In this document: positions 38,959 to 49,840 of the stretch, piece by piece
How the letters are laid out: each line of letters begins with the position of its first letter
Position numbering within the stretch: position 1 is the stretch's first letter
From: Owenia fusiformis
Lineage: Eukaryota; Annelida; Polychaeta; Sabellida; Oweniidae
DNA length: 64,000 nucleotides
Assembly: GCA_903813345.2 (NCBI GenBank)
Contig: CAIIXF020000012.1
Coordinates: forward strand, 20,401,001 to 20,465,000
Reading direction: 5' to 3'
Program-made: the position numbers and the translations under genes
Notes under the pieces: generated by a model
The model's database searches: none
What the model was told of the DNA's origin: nothing
The model's input: only the letters and a program-made list of their open reading frames with translations

Positions 38959-41716
38959 GACCACATGTGAAAATAATGAAACATGGCTTCATGGTACATC
39001 TGTACATTAAGTGAAATCAAGGCAGTCCTCTTTTAGTGTATTTCTTAGAAAAAATGTTTGCCAAACATACATGTGCCAACAATCGGATTAGAATCCCAAC
39101 AATTGAAAAATGTGTCGTTGTGGAATAACTGTACTGAACCAGAGAGCAAAATCATCAAATGATAGAACTGATTATGTGTTACAGTACCTTAACAAGATGG
39201 TATGTAGATATAAATGCTGCAGATAGGTAGCACAAATTGCAGATTCTCTGTGGTTTTCCTTTTGTGTTTCTTTTTGTTCTCTCCAAGGCAAGAGGTATGT
39301 AGATCACAAATGCTGCAGGTAGGTAGCACAAATTGTAGATTCTCTGTGGTTTTCCCTTTGTGGTTCTTTCTGTTCTCTCCAAGGCAAGAGGACTGCACCT
39401 GAAAGTACATTTAAGGAAAAGATCAGCGATGGTTCAATTAAAAAGAAAGAAACCCCGAAACTAAGCCCACAATTTTAACATGAAAACCCAAAAGAAAAGA
39501 CCCTTCAATCTACAACTGTAGCTAAAATGAACACAAGACTTCAGACCTTCAAAATTTAGATCTGGAGTAGTACTTGAAGTCAACTTTAAAATTGAATCAT
39601 TACTGAGTAAGTACTGGTCAACGAAATACAATACAATACAAAACAAAACAATACAAAACAAAACAATACAAAACTATACAATACAATACAATACAATACA
39701 ATACAATACAATACAATACTAAGCACTAGATCCATGATCTTGGTCATCTGGTTCGTTGCTTGTCTGGTTCGTTGCTTGTCTGGTTCGTTGCTTGTCTGGT
39801 TCGTTGGTTGTTTGGTTCGTTGGATGGAGTGTTGATTAGTTTGTTGATTAATTAGTTAGTTGGTTGGTTAGTTTTAACCTATTGGGTGGTCTGGTGGTTG
39901 TCTGGTTGGTTAGTTGGTTGGTTAGTAAGTAAGTTAGTTAATAGATTAAGCCTATTGGGTCATTGGTTGGTCGGTTGGATGTTCGGTAAGTTGGTTGGTT
40001 GGTTGTCTGGTTGGTTGTCTGGTTGTTTGACTTCCCCCCAAGAAAAACTAGAATAGTACTGGGAGCAGCCCCCTGCTAATGGGATGCAACTGATTGCAAG
40101 AGATAAAAACTGGTCAAAAGCGACATCTACAGTAAGTCCTTGAAACTCAACCTAGTCTCCTAATGGAGACAAATGTGATTTCAACAGGACTGTCTTTCTG
40201 CAGGAAAACTGAAAAACTACTGGGAGTTCCCCCCCCCCCTGCTAATGGGATGCAACTGATTGCAAGAGATAATACTGGTCAAAATGCGACATATACTGTA
40301 AGTCCTTGAAACTCAACCTAGTCCCCTAATGGAGACAAATGTGATTTCAACAGGACTGTCTTTCCGCAGGAAAACTGGAAGAGTACTGGGAGTCCCCCCC
40401 CTGCTAATGGGATGCAATTGATTGCAAGAGATAAAAACTGGTCAGAGCGACATGTACGGTAGGTCCTTGAAACTCAACCTAGTCCCCTAATGGAGACAAA
40501 TGTGATTTCAACAGGACCGTCCTTCCACACCAAAACTGGAATAGTACTGGGAGTCCCCCCCCCCTGCTAATGGGATGCAACTGATTGCAAGAGATGAAAA
40601 CTGGTCAAAAGCGACATCTACGGTAAGTCCTTGAAACTCAACCTAGTCCCCTAATGGAGACAAATGTGATTTCAACAGGACTGTCTTTCTGCAGGAAAAC
40701 TGGTAGAGTACTGGGAGTCCCCCCCCTGCTAATGGGATGCAATTGATTGCAAGAGATAAAAACTGGTCAGAGCGACATGTACGGTAGGTCCTTGAAACTC
40801 AACCTAGTCCCCTAATGGAGACAAATGTGATTTCAACAGGACTGTCATTCCGCAGGAAAACTGGAATAGTACTGGGAGTTCCCCCCCCCCCCTTCTAATG
40901 GGATGCAACTGATTGCAAGAGATAAAACTGGTGAAAATGCGACATCTACTGTAAGTCCTGGAAACTTGACCTAGTCCCCTCGTGGAAAAAATGTGATTCC
41001 AACAGGACCGTCTTTTCGCAGGGACTTCACCATCTGTGCTACAAATAGATAAAACATGTTGTAGGAGTAGTTGTTATCTTACATAAAACTTTACATAAAA
41101 ACTTTAAATAAAACTTTACACTATACTTTACACTACACTACTAAAAATTTACAGAATATTACAAAAGATAAAATTTATTTCTCCCAATTTGATATAAACC
41201 AGTAGACTTCCATATTTTTGATTTTGAAACATGAACTCTATCCCCCCGGAAACCCAACCACCCCCCTCCCACTTTACCTTAGAGTCCAAGTTTCTCCACC
41301 AAAAATATGGGTCGGCCAACAAAAGTCCACAAGTAAATATCAAACTGGGAGGCGCCCCCCATCCCTATGCAAAACCAGGAAGGAATACTTAACTTAGGTA
41401 GCAGGAACGCAGGAACGCAGCTGTTGTCTCCGTTGTGTCGTTGGTCATCGGGCTCCTCATCTCCAAGCTGAAAGTGAACCTGAAACAGAGGAACTTAACT
41501 GATGTAATAATTGAATAAAAAAATGTACTTACTTTGGTGCTTTGGTGACAGGAACACGAACACCTCTCGCCCATGATACTGTTTACGTGGACTGGACCTG
41601 ATGGCTCAAAGTTGTTGAAAGACTGATCCAGCTGTCACCCTAACTTGGTGTGTTGGCTGCATCTCTCTCATAGTTGTACCTGAAAGATACAAGATAAGAA
41701 AATGAAAAATACAAGT
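38959..41716. repeat. Array unit 9 (partial, two subrepeats lost)
   Basis: It has only six subrepeats (about 40065-41030), a loss of about one dimer. The last ~300 bases (about 41425-41716) carry the variants of unit 1 and not those of units 2-8: GTCTCCGTTG, AAAGTGAACCTG, CTGATGTAATAATTG, GACTGGACCTGATGG and AGCTGTCACCC. The array ends abruptly at ATACAAG|TTTCC. Confidence 0.93.
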
Positions 41717-42367
41717 TTCCAAAGACTGCACTTATGTGTCTAGAAAAGACTTGTGGGAAGAATGTTTTGATGAAGTGTATAAAAAACGAGAAAATCCAGT
41801 GAAAAAATTATTTTATCTTGGTTCAAATGTTTTTAAAAACCAGCATGGTTTTGTCACTTTTGTCACATATGTTTGGCACATTTTCTGAAAAAACCCCAAA
41901 AGATTCTGTTCTGTGACCTATCCAAAACGCTAACTTTCTTGAAGTTTCAGCATGGTAAGGGTCATTTTGGCCATGGTCATTGTGATCCTGACATTGTAAA
42001 TGTCATATGGAAGTAGGAAAACTGACTGAAGTTCAAAGCAGAACTCTTGTTATCTTACTTTAAAAACTTCTAAAATCCACATGTTTTTATTTATTTCCTG
42101 TTAGGGGTAATTTTCTAACGCCGAGACTTTAAAATATACAAAAGTTAAGTCTTGCACATATGTTTCTATTTTTCATGAATTGTTGCAATATGGTCGTCTC
42201 ACTGCTTATCTTTTGAATTCAAAGTACTAATAAATATAAATTTAAATCGGACTGACGAATGAAACCACAAGTACAAGTTTGTGTATACGTATTCGAAACA
42301 ACTTCTAGCAAAGGCTCTCTAATACCATGGGCTTTCAATTAGAGTTGAATGCTCATGCTAACACAAA
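41717..42367. mobile_element. Right flank of the array with a MITE half-copy
   Basis: Mostly unrecognised AT-rich sequence. About 42140-42235 (AAAAGTTAAGTC..CATATGTTTCTATTTTT..GAATTCAAAG) matches the right half of the MITE at 2992-3370 but lacks its left half. No coding frame is supported. Confidence 0.45.
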
Positions 42368-43498
42368 TTAGGTTATTCTTTCCAAAGAACATTTTTGCCC
42401 ATGCTATTTTCTGGAACAAAATAAAGTATGAAGACATGTGTGTATTTCCTTGCTTTTTTCAGGAAAGTATCATTACATTGTCTTCTCTAAGGAAACCTAG
42501 TAAGTGGTCAATGGAAAAACCACTGTTACTGAGAAACCTGGAGTAGAAAGGATCCGTACCTATTAGTGTACCTATAAGAACTTAGAAAATTATTGAAAAG
42601 GGTAAAATGGAATTCCATAATTATTTTTATGCAATTTGAATCTTTATTAAGTATATTTTCAACAAATCACAAAAATAGTGTGGAAAATATGGTAAAAAGG
42701 TGTTTTTAACAGTGATTCTTATCACATGTCATGTTGACTCTTCAAATGAGTAATTTTGACATATTTTCACAAAACCTTGATTAAAATCTTGAGTTTTGTA
42801 GATAGACTTAATTCACTTGTCAATATAAGAACTACAATGTCTCCTAATCTACTAAGCTTCATTTCATGTGCCATTCATGCATAAATAGCTAGTAATCCTA
42901 TTGTATTGAAAGACAGCATATTGTGTTTTTGTTGTAAACAGTGAATGACCTTCTCCATTCATTGACAGATTGAGGTACTTCCACAAACCAGACCCCCTCT
43001 GAATTTACCTTTATTGTTTAGTATTGACACTATTTTATAATTTAAACATGAAATAAGAGAGGGTCCTAAGTGTGGAAGATACACAATTTGAAAGTATAGC
43101 AAAATTTTAGTTTCAAAAAGGAGGCCATATTGAAATTGCCATTATAGTCTAGAATCCATTCTGCCTTGAATGTATTGCAACATAGAACCTTCTACAAAAA
43201 TAGAAAATCTTATTCCATAGTTAGCATGATATTCATAGGATAACATGTGAAAATAAAAACGGTATTTTTGTAATCAGTGGTAAAATATGATATTTTTGAC
43301 AAATTTTCAATTAACCATAGCATACGATTTTTTAGCCATGACATACGGCGCCGTATGCGATGGCTTATGGATTTTTGCTACTTCAGACTCAAAACGAGGC
43401 TAAGTGTCAACATCGCCGGATCGTTTGGAAAATTCGAATTAAATCACTTAATTTCCGACGATTCTGATGATGACTTTAACTATGGAATAAAAAGAACA

Positions 43499-43630
43499 TC
43501 CTATGATTTACTCGTGATATGATTTTAATCCACTCATGGATATTGATATCTGCACTCTCTCGCTATGCTCGCTCGTGCAGATATCATATCCATTCGTGGA
43601 TAAAAATCATATCACTCATGAATCATAGGA
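43499..43630. mobile_element. Fold-back element (~130 bp)
   Basis: TCCTATGATTTACTCGTGA..GATATCTGCAC pairs with GTGCAGATATC..TCATGAATCATAGGA. The arms are about 55 bases and the loop is short (CTCTCGCTATGCTCGCTC). Non-coding. Confidence 0.8.
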
Positions 43631-44122
43631 TATCCTCTATTTATTTGGAAAGACATTCTGGGCTGAACCTTCCAACAAACTCTGTCATTTACAATACCGA
43701 TTGTGTCAACGTATCACGCCACAGAGACATCCAACCCAGGTTCCCATAGATAATTCTGGTGCACCATGTTCAAACCTCTAAACAGACATGTATTCAATTT
43801 TCAATGATAACAAGATGAAAGAAAACATGTGTCATTTAATTAATCACAGGTAACTTAAAATATGTTTTTCAAAACTCTGTTCATGGGGTATACTATTAGA
43901 ACATGTGATATGTAAGCAATGAGCCTGATAATCGAAAAAATATGTTTCGGCTAGTCATTTGTTTGAATGAATATTGCTTGTTAAGTGTTCATATGAAATA
44001 AACTGAGGCCATTATGTCATCTATCATTGTTTTAATTTCTTTGACAATGCCAAATGAAAATATAATGCAATGGAAAGTCGCAACTACATCTAGCTTGAAT
44101 TAAGGTTATGTATTTCCAACTG

Positions 44123-44530
44123 TTACTCTTTGTGTTCTACCTTATCTTTAATGATGTTTTGACATAGTATCTAGGTTGTATACCTAGGTTAAAGCTACAG
44201 TATACACAATAAAGGTGATCATGGTTCTATTGTTCAGAACACATTTAACAAGGTTTATTTTATCATATGATATACTAGTTTTAGGGGTTATTTTGTGATT
44301 TCTATTTTCAGTATGTTGCCCTTTGTGTCCCACCTTAATGATATTTTAATATACCCTCTAGGTTGAATGCCTACTGTTTACCAACTGAGGTAATCATGGT
44401 AGTATTGTTGAGAACACATTTATTAAGGTTCATTTTTTCAAAAGATATATTAAATTTTTAGTTTTTTATGATATGTGTTTTCAATATGTTGCCCTTTGTG
44501 TCCTACCTTAACAATGTTCTGATATATCGA
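44123..44530. repeat. Diverged ~190-bp tandem duplication
   Basis: Three successive occurrences of a unit containing TTTGTGTYCYACCTTA, CTAGGTTG, GGTRATCATGGT, GAGAACACATTTA and AAGGTTYATTTT start near 44128, 44327 and 44497. The third is cut short. Copies are clearly diverged, so the duplication is old. Confidence 0.7.
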
Positions 44531-44695
44531 TTGAGGACTGGTCAACATATTTTAAATAAACTTGAATTTAACATACACCTAAAATGATATTTAGAATGAT
44601 TTGCGTAGTCAAACTTAAATGCATGAATGACCTTAGTTTTAATCCAAATGACCTAATTTCATTTTTGATGTGTTCATAATTGGTAAAAGTAACTA

Positions 44696-45090
44696 CAGTC
44701 TGTTACACTGCTTCAAAGGCAAGCAGTTAAACCTGAAATATAAGAAATCTAAATAATATTGTGCAATAATATATAGAAAAATATATTCATATTGCACACG
44801 AATGACATTTGTATATGTTGGATTGCTTGTAAATTGGCTCATAAACTCTGTAACCTCTTATATTTTGATGCTTCTCTACCATGTTAATTCTCAAAAAAAT
44901 AACATGGCGGACAGACCTCAAATTACAAGAGGGCACAGGCTTATTGCACTAAACACTGAATAATCTGAAATATACAAATGTCATTCGTGTGCAATATGAA
45001 TATATTTTTCTATATATTATGGCACAATGGTCTATAGATTTCTTAATTTTCAGGTTCAACTGCTTGCCTTTGAAGCAGTGTAACAGACTG
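44696..45090. mobile_element. Palindromic MITE, TA target duplication
   Basis: Ends CAGTCTGTTACACTGCTTC and ..GAAGCAGTGTAACAGACTG are exact inverses, flanked by TA (44694-44695 and 45091-45092). Pairing continues through GAATATATTTTTC and CAAATGTCATTCGTG. The central portion is similar to the MITE at 2992-3370. Confidence 0.85.
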
Positions 45091-45387
45091 TATTTCCATA
45101 TTATTTTCAATGAAACCTTTGGGGGCACCTTCAGGTACATTAGTTAACGGATCTTTGGAAAATTGAAAAGGTGGCCATTTTGAATGATTTTTCTTAAAAT
45201 TTCAGAATTTCATGGAGTTGCCAATTACCTGCTACCAGGTTTACTAAAAAATACATTGCAAGGATACTTTTCTGAAAAAAAGCAAGGAAATAAACATTTG
45301 CCTTCATGCTTCGTTTTGTACCAGGAAATAACAGTGGCAGGTACAGTAGCATTTTTTCCAAAATGTTGTTTGGAAAGAATAACCTAA

Positions 45388-45832
45388 CCATAGAAAATAT
45401 CCGTACCGTTGTCGTTGTGCTGCATGACACCACCATTCGTACTTTTGTAGTTTGTGTTTTACCCATTCCATAGTTTTCTTCGTCTGGCATGCTTTTAGAC
45501 TGAGTTATTTTCGTTTTTACTTATCGGCATCTTTCAACTTCGAAAATTCCTTTGTTCTTATTTGTATAATGAATGCTCATAGGGATCTAACCACGTGATC
45601 AGGCGTAAGGTGGTCTGTTGAGATTGACCAATGAACACCGCCGAGAAATTGCTGTAACCGAATGCTTGTACGGATTCGTTTTAAGTGTCTGGTATCAGTT
45701 CCAAATATATCTTATTTCCCAAATTGTTTCCAAATCATGTTCGAATTTCACGACGCTAGACATTAAATACATGCTAGTGTGAATATTGCGTTCTATTTAT
45801 ACAACGTTTCAATCACATAAAAATAAACATTA
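45388..45832. other. Intergenic, no gene seen
   Basis: No recognised feature between the composite region and the ~88-bp tandem array. Confidence 0.4.
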
Positions 45833-47025
45833 AAATAACATAAACTTTATTGAAAATGCCTACATAATAACTGATCATACATGCTTCGTGGATAAAGTTA
45901 AAGTCCGATAAAGTTAAGTTTTTAAAGCAAAGTAACGTGTTTTGACAGACGGGCGGGCAGACGGACAAACAGAGCAGTATTTCAGTAACGTGTTTTGAAG
46001 ATGCCAACATAAAAAGTCCAATAATGTTACGTTTTTAATGCCTTGGTCACATTTGCTCCGATTTTCACTACGGCGCCCGGCCGATTGAGTATTTTGTTCC
46101 AAATTGAATACAATATACACTCAATCAGCCGGGCGCCGGCCGATGGATCGGAGCAAATGTGACCCAGGCATATTAAGTAACGTGTTTTGAAAATGCCTAC
46201 ATAAAAATGCATCCATTCTTCGTGGAGAAAAGTCCAATAAAGTTACATTTTTATGACAAAGTCACGTGTTTCGAAAATGTCTACATAAAAATTCATCCAT
46301 TTTTCTTGGAAGAAGTTAAACTCCAATAAAGTTACGTTTTAAGGCAAAGTAACGTGTTTTGAAAATGCCTACATAAAAATTCATCCATTCTTCGTGGAGA
46401 ACGTTAGAGTCCGATAAAGTTACGTTTTAAGGCAAAGTGATGTGTTTTGAAAATGCCAACATAAAAACTCATCCTTTCTTCGTGGATAAAGATAAAGTCT
46501 AATAAAGTTATGTTTTTAAAGCAAAGTTACGTGTTTTGGAAATACCAACATAAAAATTCATTCATTATTCATGGAGAAAAGTTAAAGTCCGATAAAGTTA
46601 CGTTTTAAGGCAAAGTGATGTGTTTTGAAAGTGCCTACATAAAAACTCATCCATTATTCGTGGATAAAGATAAAGTCTAATAAAGTTACGTTTTTAAAGC
46701 AAAGTAACGTATTTTGAAAATGCCTACATGAACATTCATCCATTCTACGTTGAGAAAAACTTAAGCACAATAAAGTTACGTTTTAAAGGCAAAGTTACGT
46801 GTTTTGAAAATGCCTACATAAAAATTCATTCAGTCTTCGTGGAGAAAAGTTAAAGTCCAATAAAGTTACGTTTTTGTGGCAAAGTTACGTGTTTCGGAAA
46901 TGCCTACATAAAAATTCATCCATTCTTCGTGGATAAAGTTAAAGTCCAATAAAGTTACGTTTTTAAAGCAAAGTAACGTGTTTTGACAGACGGGCGGGCA
47001 GACGGACAAACAGAGCAGTATTTCA
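45833..47025. repeat. ~88-bp tandem array, about 12 copies
   Basis: The unit contains TGCCTACATAAAAATTCATC, TTCGTGGA, AAGTTAAAGTCC, AATAAAGTTACG and AAAGTAACGTGTTTTG. The CGTGTTTTG landmark recurs near 45930, 45990, 46180, 46264, 46351, 46440, 46528, 46619, 46708, 46798, 46888 and 46978. Copies are moderately diverged. A palindromic element (46038-46171) interrupts the array. A non-unit segment (GACAGACGGGCGGGCAGACG..GAGCAGTATTTCA) follows a unit at both about 45945 and 46985. Short frames here reflect the repetition. Confidence 0.88.
46038..46171. mobile_element. Palindromic element, copy 2, inside the ~88-bp array
   Basis: The ends ATGCCTTGGTCACATTTGC and ..GCAAATGTGACCCAGGCAT match the copy at 13343-13484. 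The interior differs by small changes and a shorter centre. It splits an ~88-bp unit, so it arrived after the tandem array formed. Confidence 0.78.
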
Positions 47026-48714
47026 ACAAACAGCATTATTAGTTGTGTTACCATAGCAAACATATCAATATTATTCAAACTTGTATTTGTTAAAAAAAAG
47101 CATACACTAAAACAGTTCTTAAGGATGAATGTAATAAACAATTTGTAAAGGAATAAGGATTGCCTGAAATGACCTCTGTCCTCTCCCCACGTCTTATTTA
47201 CATACATTATGTTGTGTTACTATGGCAACCAATTGACAAACGATGTTTAAACTCACCATACCAGATAATAACATATGTATCAATGACCCTTGTAAATATG
47301 ATTCTGTCAACATGAAATTATTTGGAATTGTAATAATAAAAAGTACATCGCCCACTTTGTGGTAAATTGAGCACCAAATATTTTATCCTATTCATCTATT
47401 TATCATGTTATCTTGTTGTAAGCTCCTTCAATACGTATTAAGCTCGGCAACTTTGTGTTCATTTTGGAAAATTAAAAATGACAACCACCATCTGTTTATA
47501 GGGAGACAGTTGATTTATCCTTAATATTCACAATATATTGCAATTAAATTGTGTTGCCAAGGTAACCAATTGACCAATCAAGATCAAACTTTTCATGACA
47601 ACTAACTATATATGGATGCATAATTCCTAAAAATTTGAATGTGACTGGAGGCACCCAACAGAAAATAGAGATGCTTATCATAGTACCCGCTCATAAAATA
47701 AAACCAGGGGGTACAAATAGTGATTTTTACATATTTTCCACTACTTAGATTTTTCTAGATTTTTGATATGTCTTTAAACTTATCAATATGCACTTGTTGC
47801 ACTGGGTTTAATAAGTATTGCAATTTTTTCATTTATTTTTGATGTTTTTACTGGAGTATTAGTGATGTGTCTTATTTCAGTGTGATCACACGCCTTTATT
47901 ATGGAACAAGGGCATTTTACTTGGTGTCAGGCGTTGTCAGAATCCAAATATTCACACTTTCGAATATGTAATAAATCACAATATCCTAAAACATGCAGAC
48001 AAATCGATATCACTGGTGGTAGGTGAATCACAGGGATTGAATGAAAAATGGGACATTCCGAATTTAACAAAATAGATATAGGCGTCATTCCCTAATCTAT
48101 TACAGAAAATGGGGAGGAACTCTTAATCGACAGTAAAAACTGCACGATGCGATTGACCCAGGGGGGTGTTAAATCGACTCGGAAATGCCAAGATCTACAC
48201 ATAATTGTTAAAGAGATGAAGAAGCAAGGGATATACGAAATTTAATGGAAGCCGTGGAATCTGCTGAGAATATTATAATGGCAGATAGATATCTTTTACA
48301 ATCACTAATTACATTTTTTAAGAACTTGGCCATTGGAACATTTTCTGTGAAATGTAGAGAAAATAATTTTAGCCCATGATAATGAATAGAATGGTGAATA
48401 AATTGCATATGTTCCTACGTATGATTTGCAATGTCGTTAGCATTTATAGTTACACCTGTCTTACTCCTATATTCAGAATGAGTATAAGAAGTCATTTATA
48501 TTTGAATTGTTTTGCATATATTACCGGTTCATTACAACATGGACTTTGAATGCCCATGACATCCTTGGCCCAAGAGTAATTCATTGCATTACATTATATG
48601 ATCTGCTATGAAAGCAGTGAAGGACCGATCTTGAAGGATGGCCCATGATTACAACGATGCTTTCCAACACCATGGGTCAGGGCCATATGTCTCTTTAATC
48701 CATTTAAGCCCGCT
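47026..48714. other. Intergenic, no gene seen
   Basis: AT-rich. A motif with GTTGTGTTACYATGGCAACC and AATTGACAAACGAT near 47210 has a diverged partner near 47550, suggesting an old duplication of ~340 bp. No other feature was recognised. Confidence 0.4.
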
Positions 48715-48900
48715 ATACACCAATGGGGCAAAATCCCACTTGCCCCATCGAGTCCCATCTTGCCCCATCGAATCCCAATTTGCCCCATCGAATCCCACGA
48801 AGTCCCATGGGACCTTGATGACTTTGCCCCATCGTGCCCCATGGAGTCCCATCAAGCCCCATGGAGTCCCATCAAATCCCACCGTGCCCCATTGGTGTAT
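48715..48900. repeat. ~18-20-bp minisatellite bounded by perfect 16-bp inverted repeats
   Basis: ATACACCAATGGGGCA at 48715-48730 is the exact inverse of 48885-48900. Between them, TGCCCCATCGAATCCCATC-like units repeat about eight times with small changes. Open frames on both strands here are produced by the repeat and are not considered genes. Confidence 0.75.
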
Positions 48901-49840
48901 GCCGGTGTAAAAGGGTAGAAGGTCCTATTAATTTATGGTCCTACTCTCAATTGATTTATATGGTGACCTCATTGTGCTCTTTCCCTTATTATCCTATACA
49001 CAATCAGGGCCAGTAAGGGCCTTTAAAAGGGGGGGGGGCATAATCCCTGGGGGACCATAATTTCTTTCACACCGGTAGCTCCTCCGCTGCATTCTCGGGG
49101 AACAACCAGTGATTGGCCCCGGCGTTTGGTGAAACACCACGTGCCGTCCTTCGGCACCAGTGAAACGTTTACGTACTTTTGCACCTGATCGATGCTGTAC
49201 GTAATATTTTGATACCATAAGCTTTGTATTGCCCATCAATGTACTGCAAACTAAACGAAACATTGTCGCCTGCTTTGAGCTTGTCGCCACTACTAAACCC
49301 GAAAGTAAAGTTACTTTAAACATACAAGGACATTACCTTTGCAACATCCTTCGAATGTATTCCCTTTGATTCAAATTGAAACATATGTGGATGAATTTTA
49401 CCCTGCGCTCGGAGGATGGTTGTTGGGTACACACTTTATAGTATTAGTTATTGTTTACGATATTATATCCTTACAATCCTTGAGTATATAGCTGATCAAC
49501 CATCTCACCTGTGACCATCCCTATTTGTCCTCCATGACCTTTGTTTTGTATTTAATTTTCTTCGCTGCCTCAAAGTTGGCGCATCTCCTGATCCATGATA
49601 CCACGCACTTTCCCTCTATTAGTTTAGTTACGTTCGGTGGGTCTGGTACATCTTTTACCCATAGTCATCTCGGCGGGCACTTCTCGATTAGGAAATTGTT
49701 TCCCACGTAAGATCAAACAATATTTCAATACTGTTCTGGTTATCGAAAAAGAGAAGTGCATTAATATTGTTGGGGAAGCCTTCAAGGGAATTGAAATGCA
49801 AGTGTAAGTAAGATGACGAATGACGAGCATTTTGTGTACT
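48901..49840 (-). pseudogene. Possible decayed coding fragments, unidentified
   Basis: Less AT-rich than its surroundings. On the minus strand several adjacent frames look protein-like but are broken by stops and shifts: about 49270-49190 reads SSGDKLKAGDNVSFSLQYID, about 49400-49340 reads GKIHPHMFQFESKG, and about 49800-49690 reads GFPNNINALLFFDNQNS followed by a stop. The GDKLKAGDNVSFSL segment vaguely recalls a small beta-barrel (cold-shock-like) strand pattern, but that is not an identification. It could be an old gene, an exon cluster I cannot join, or transposon coding remains. Confidence 0.25.

Larger units (their letters stand above)
14516..41716. repeat. Nested tandem array, nine units of ~2.3-3.5 kb
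   Basis: Using the landmark GACCACATGTGAAAA (GACCACATTTGAAAA in unit 2), unit starts are 14516, 16892, 19220, 22468, 25936, 29185, 32454, 35698 and 38959. The array stops at about 41716, partway through unit 9. Spacings are 2376, 2328, 3248, 3468, 3249, 3269, 3244 and 3261. Each unit contains in order: a part related to the dispersed module at 310-1225; a ~95-bp direct duplication; a (AATAC)n tract; a TTGG-rich tract; the ~163-bp subrepeat block; and a ~700-bp tail. Long units are nearly identical. No convincing protein is encoded: frames are short, shift with poly-C length, and recur only because the DNA is repeated. Confidence 0.97.
42368..45387. mobile_element. Composite region bounded by inverted arms (~175 bp)
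   Basis: The stretch from 42368 (TTAGGTTATTCTTTCCAAA) to about 42545 matches the reverse complement of about 45215-45387. Shared landmarks are TATTTCCTTGCTTTTTTCAG and AAGTATC. About 3 kb separates the arms and holds a fold-back (43499-43630), a ~190-bp tandem duplication (44123-44530) and a MITE (44696-45090). No transposase is visible. It may be one large non-autonomous element with nested insertions, or two facing copies of one repeat. Confidence 0.5.

Noticed and set aside
14598-41574. Many short open frames of 60-110 codons repeated along the array (for example MSGPRKQYHGREVF.., MYFQVQSSCLGENRK.., MIFTCGLLLADPYFWW..)
   Set aside because: They recur because the DNA is repeated, overlap one another on both strands, are broken in some units by small indels, and show no recognised domain.
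14516-41716. CRISPR-like array of repeats and spacers
   Set aside because: Units are contiguous tandem copies without unique spacers, and the surroundings are eukaryotic.
48606-48910. Open frames on both strands over the minisatellite
   Set aside because: Periodic, low-complexity translations produced by a ~20-bp repeat.
48994-49323. A 109-codon minus-strand frame as an intact gene, or a cold-shock domain protein
   Set aside because: The longest open frame is not the one that looks protein-like, and the resemblance to a cold-shock strand is too short to name a family.
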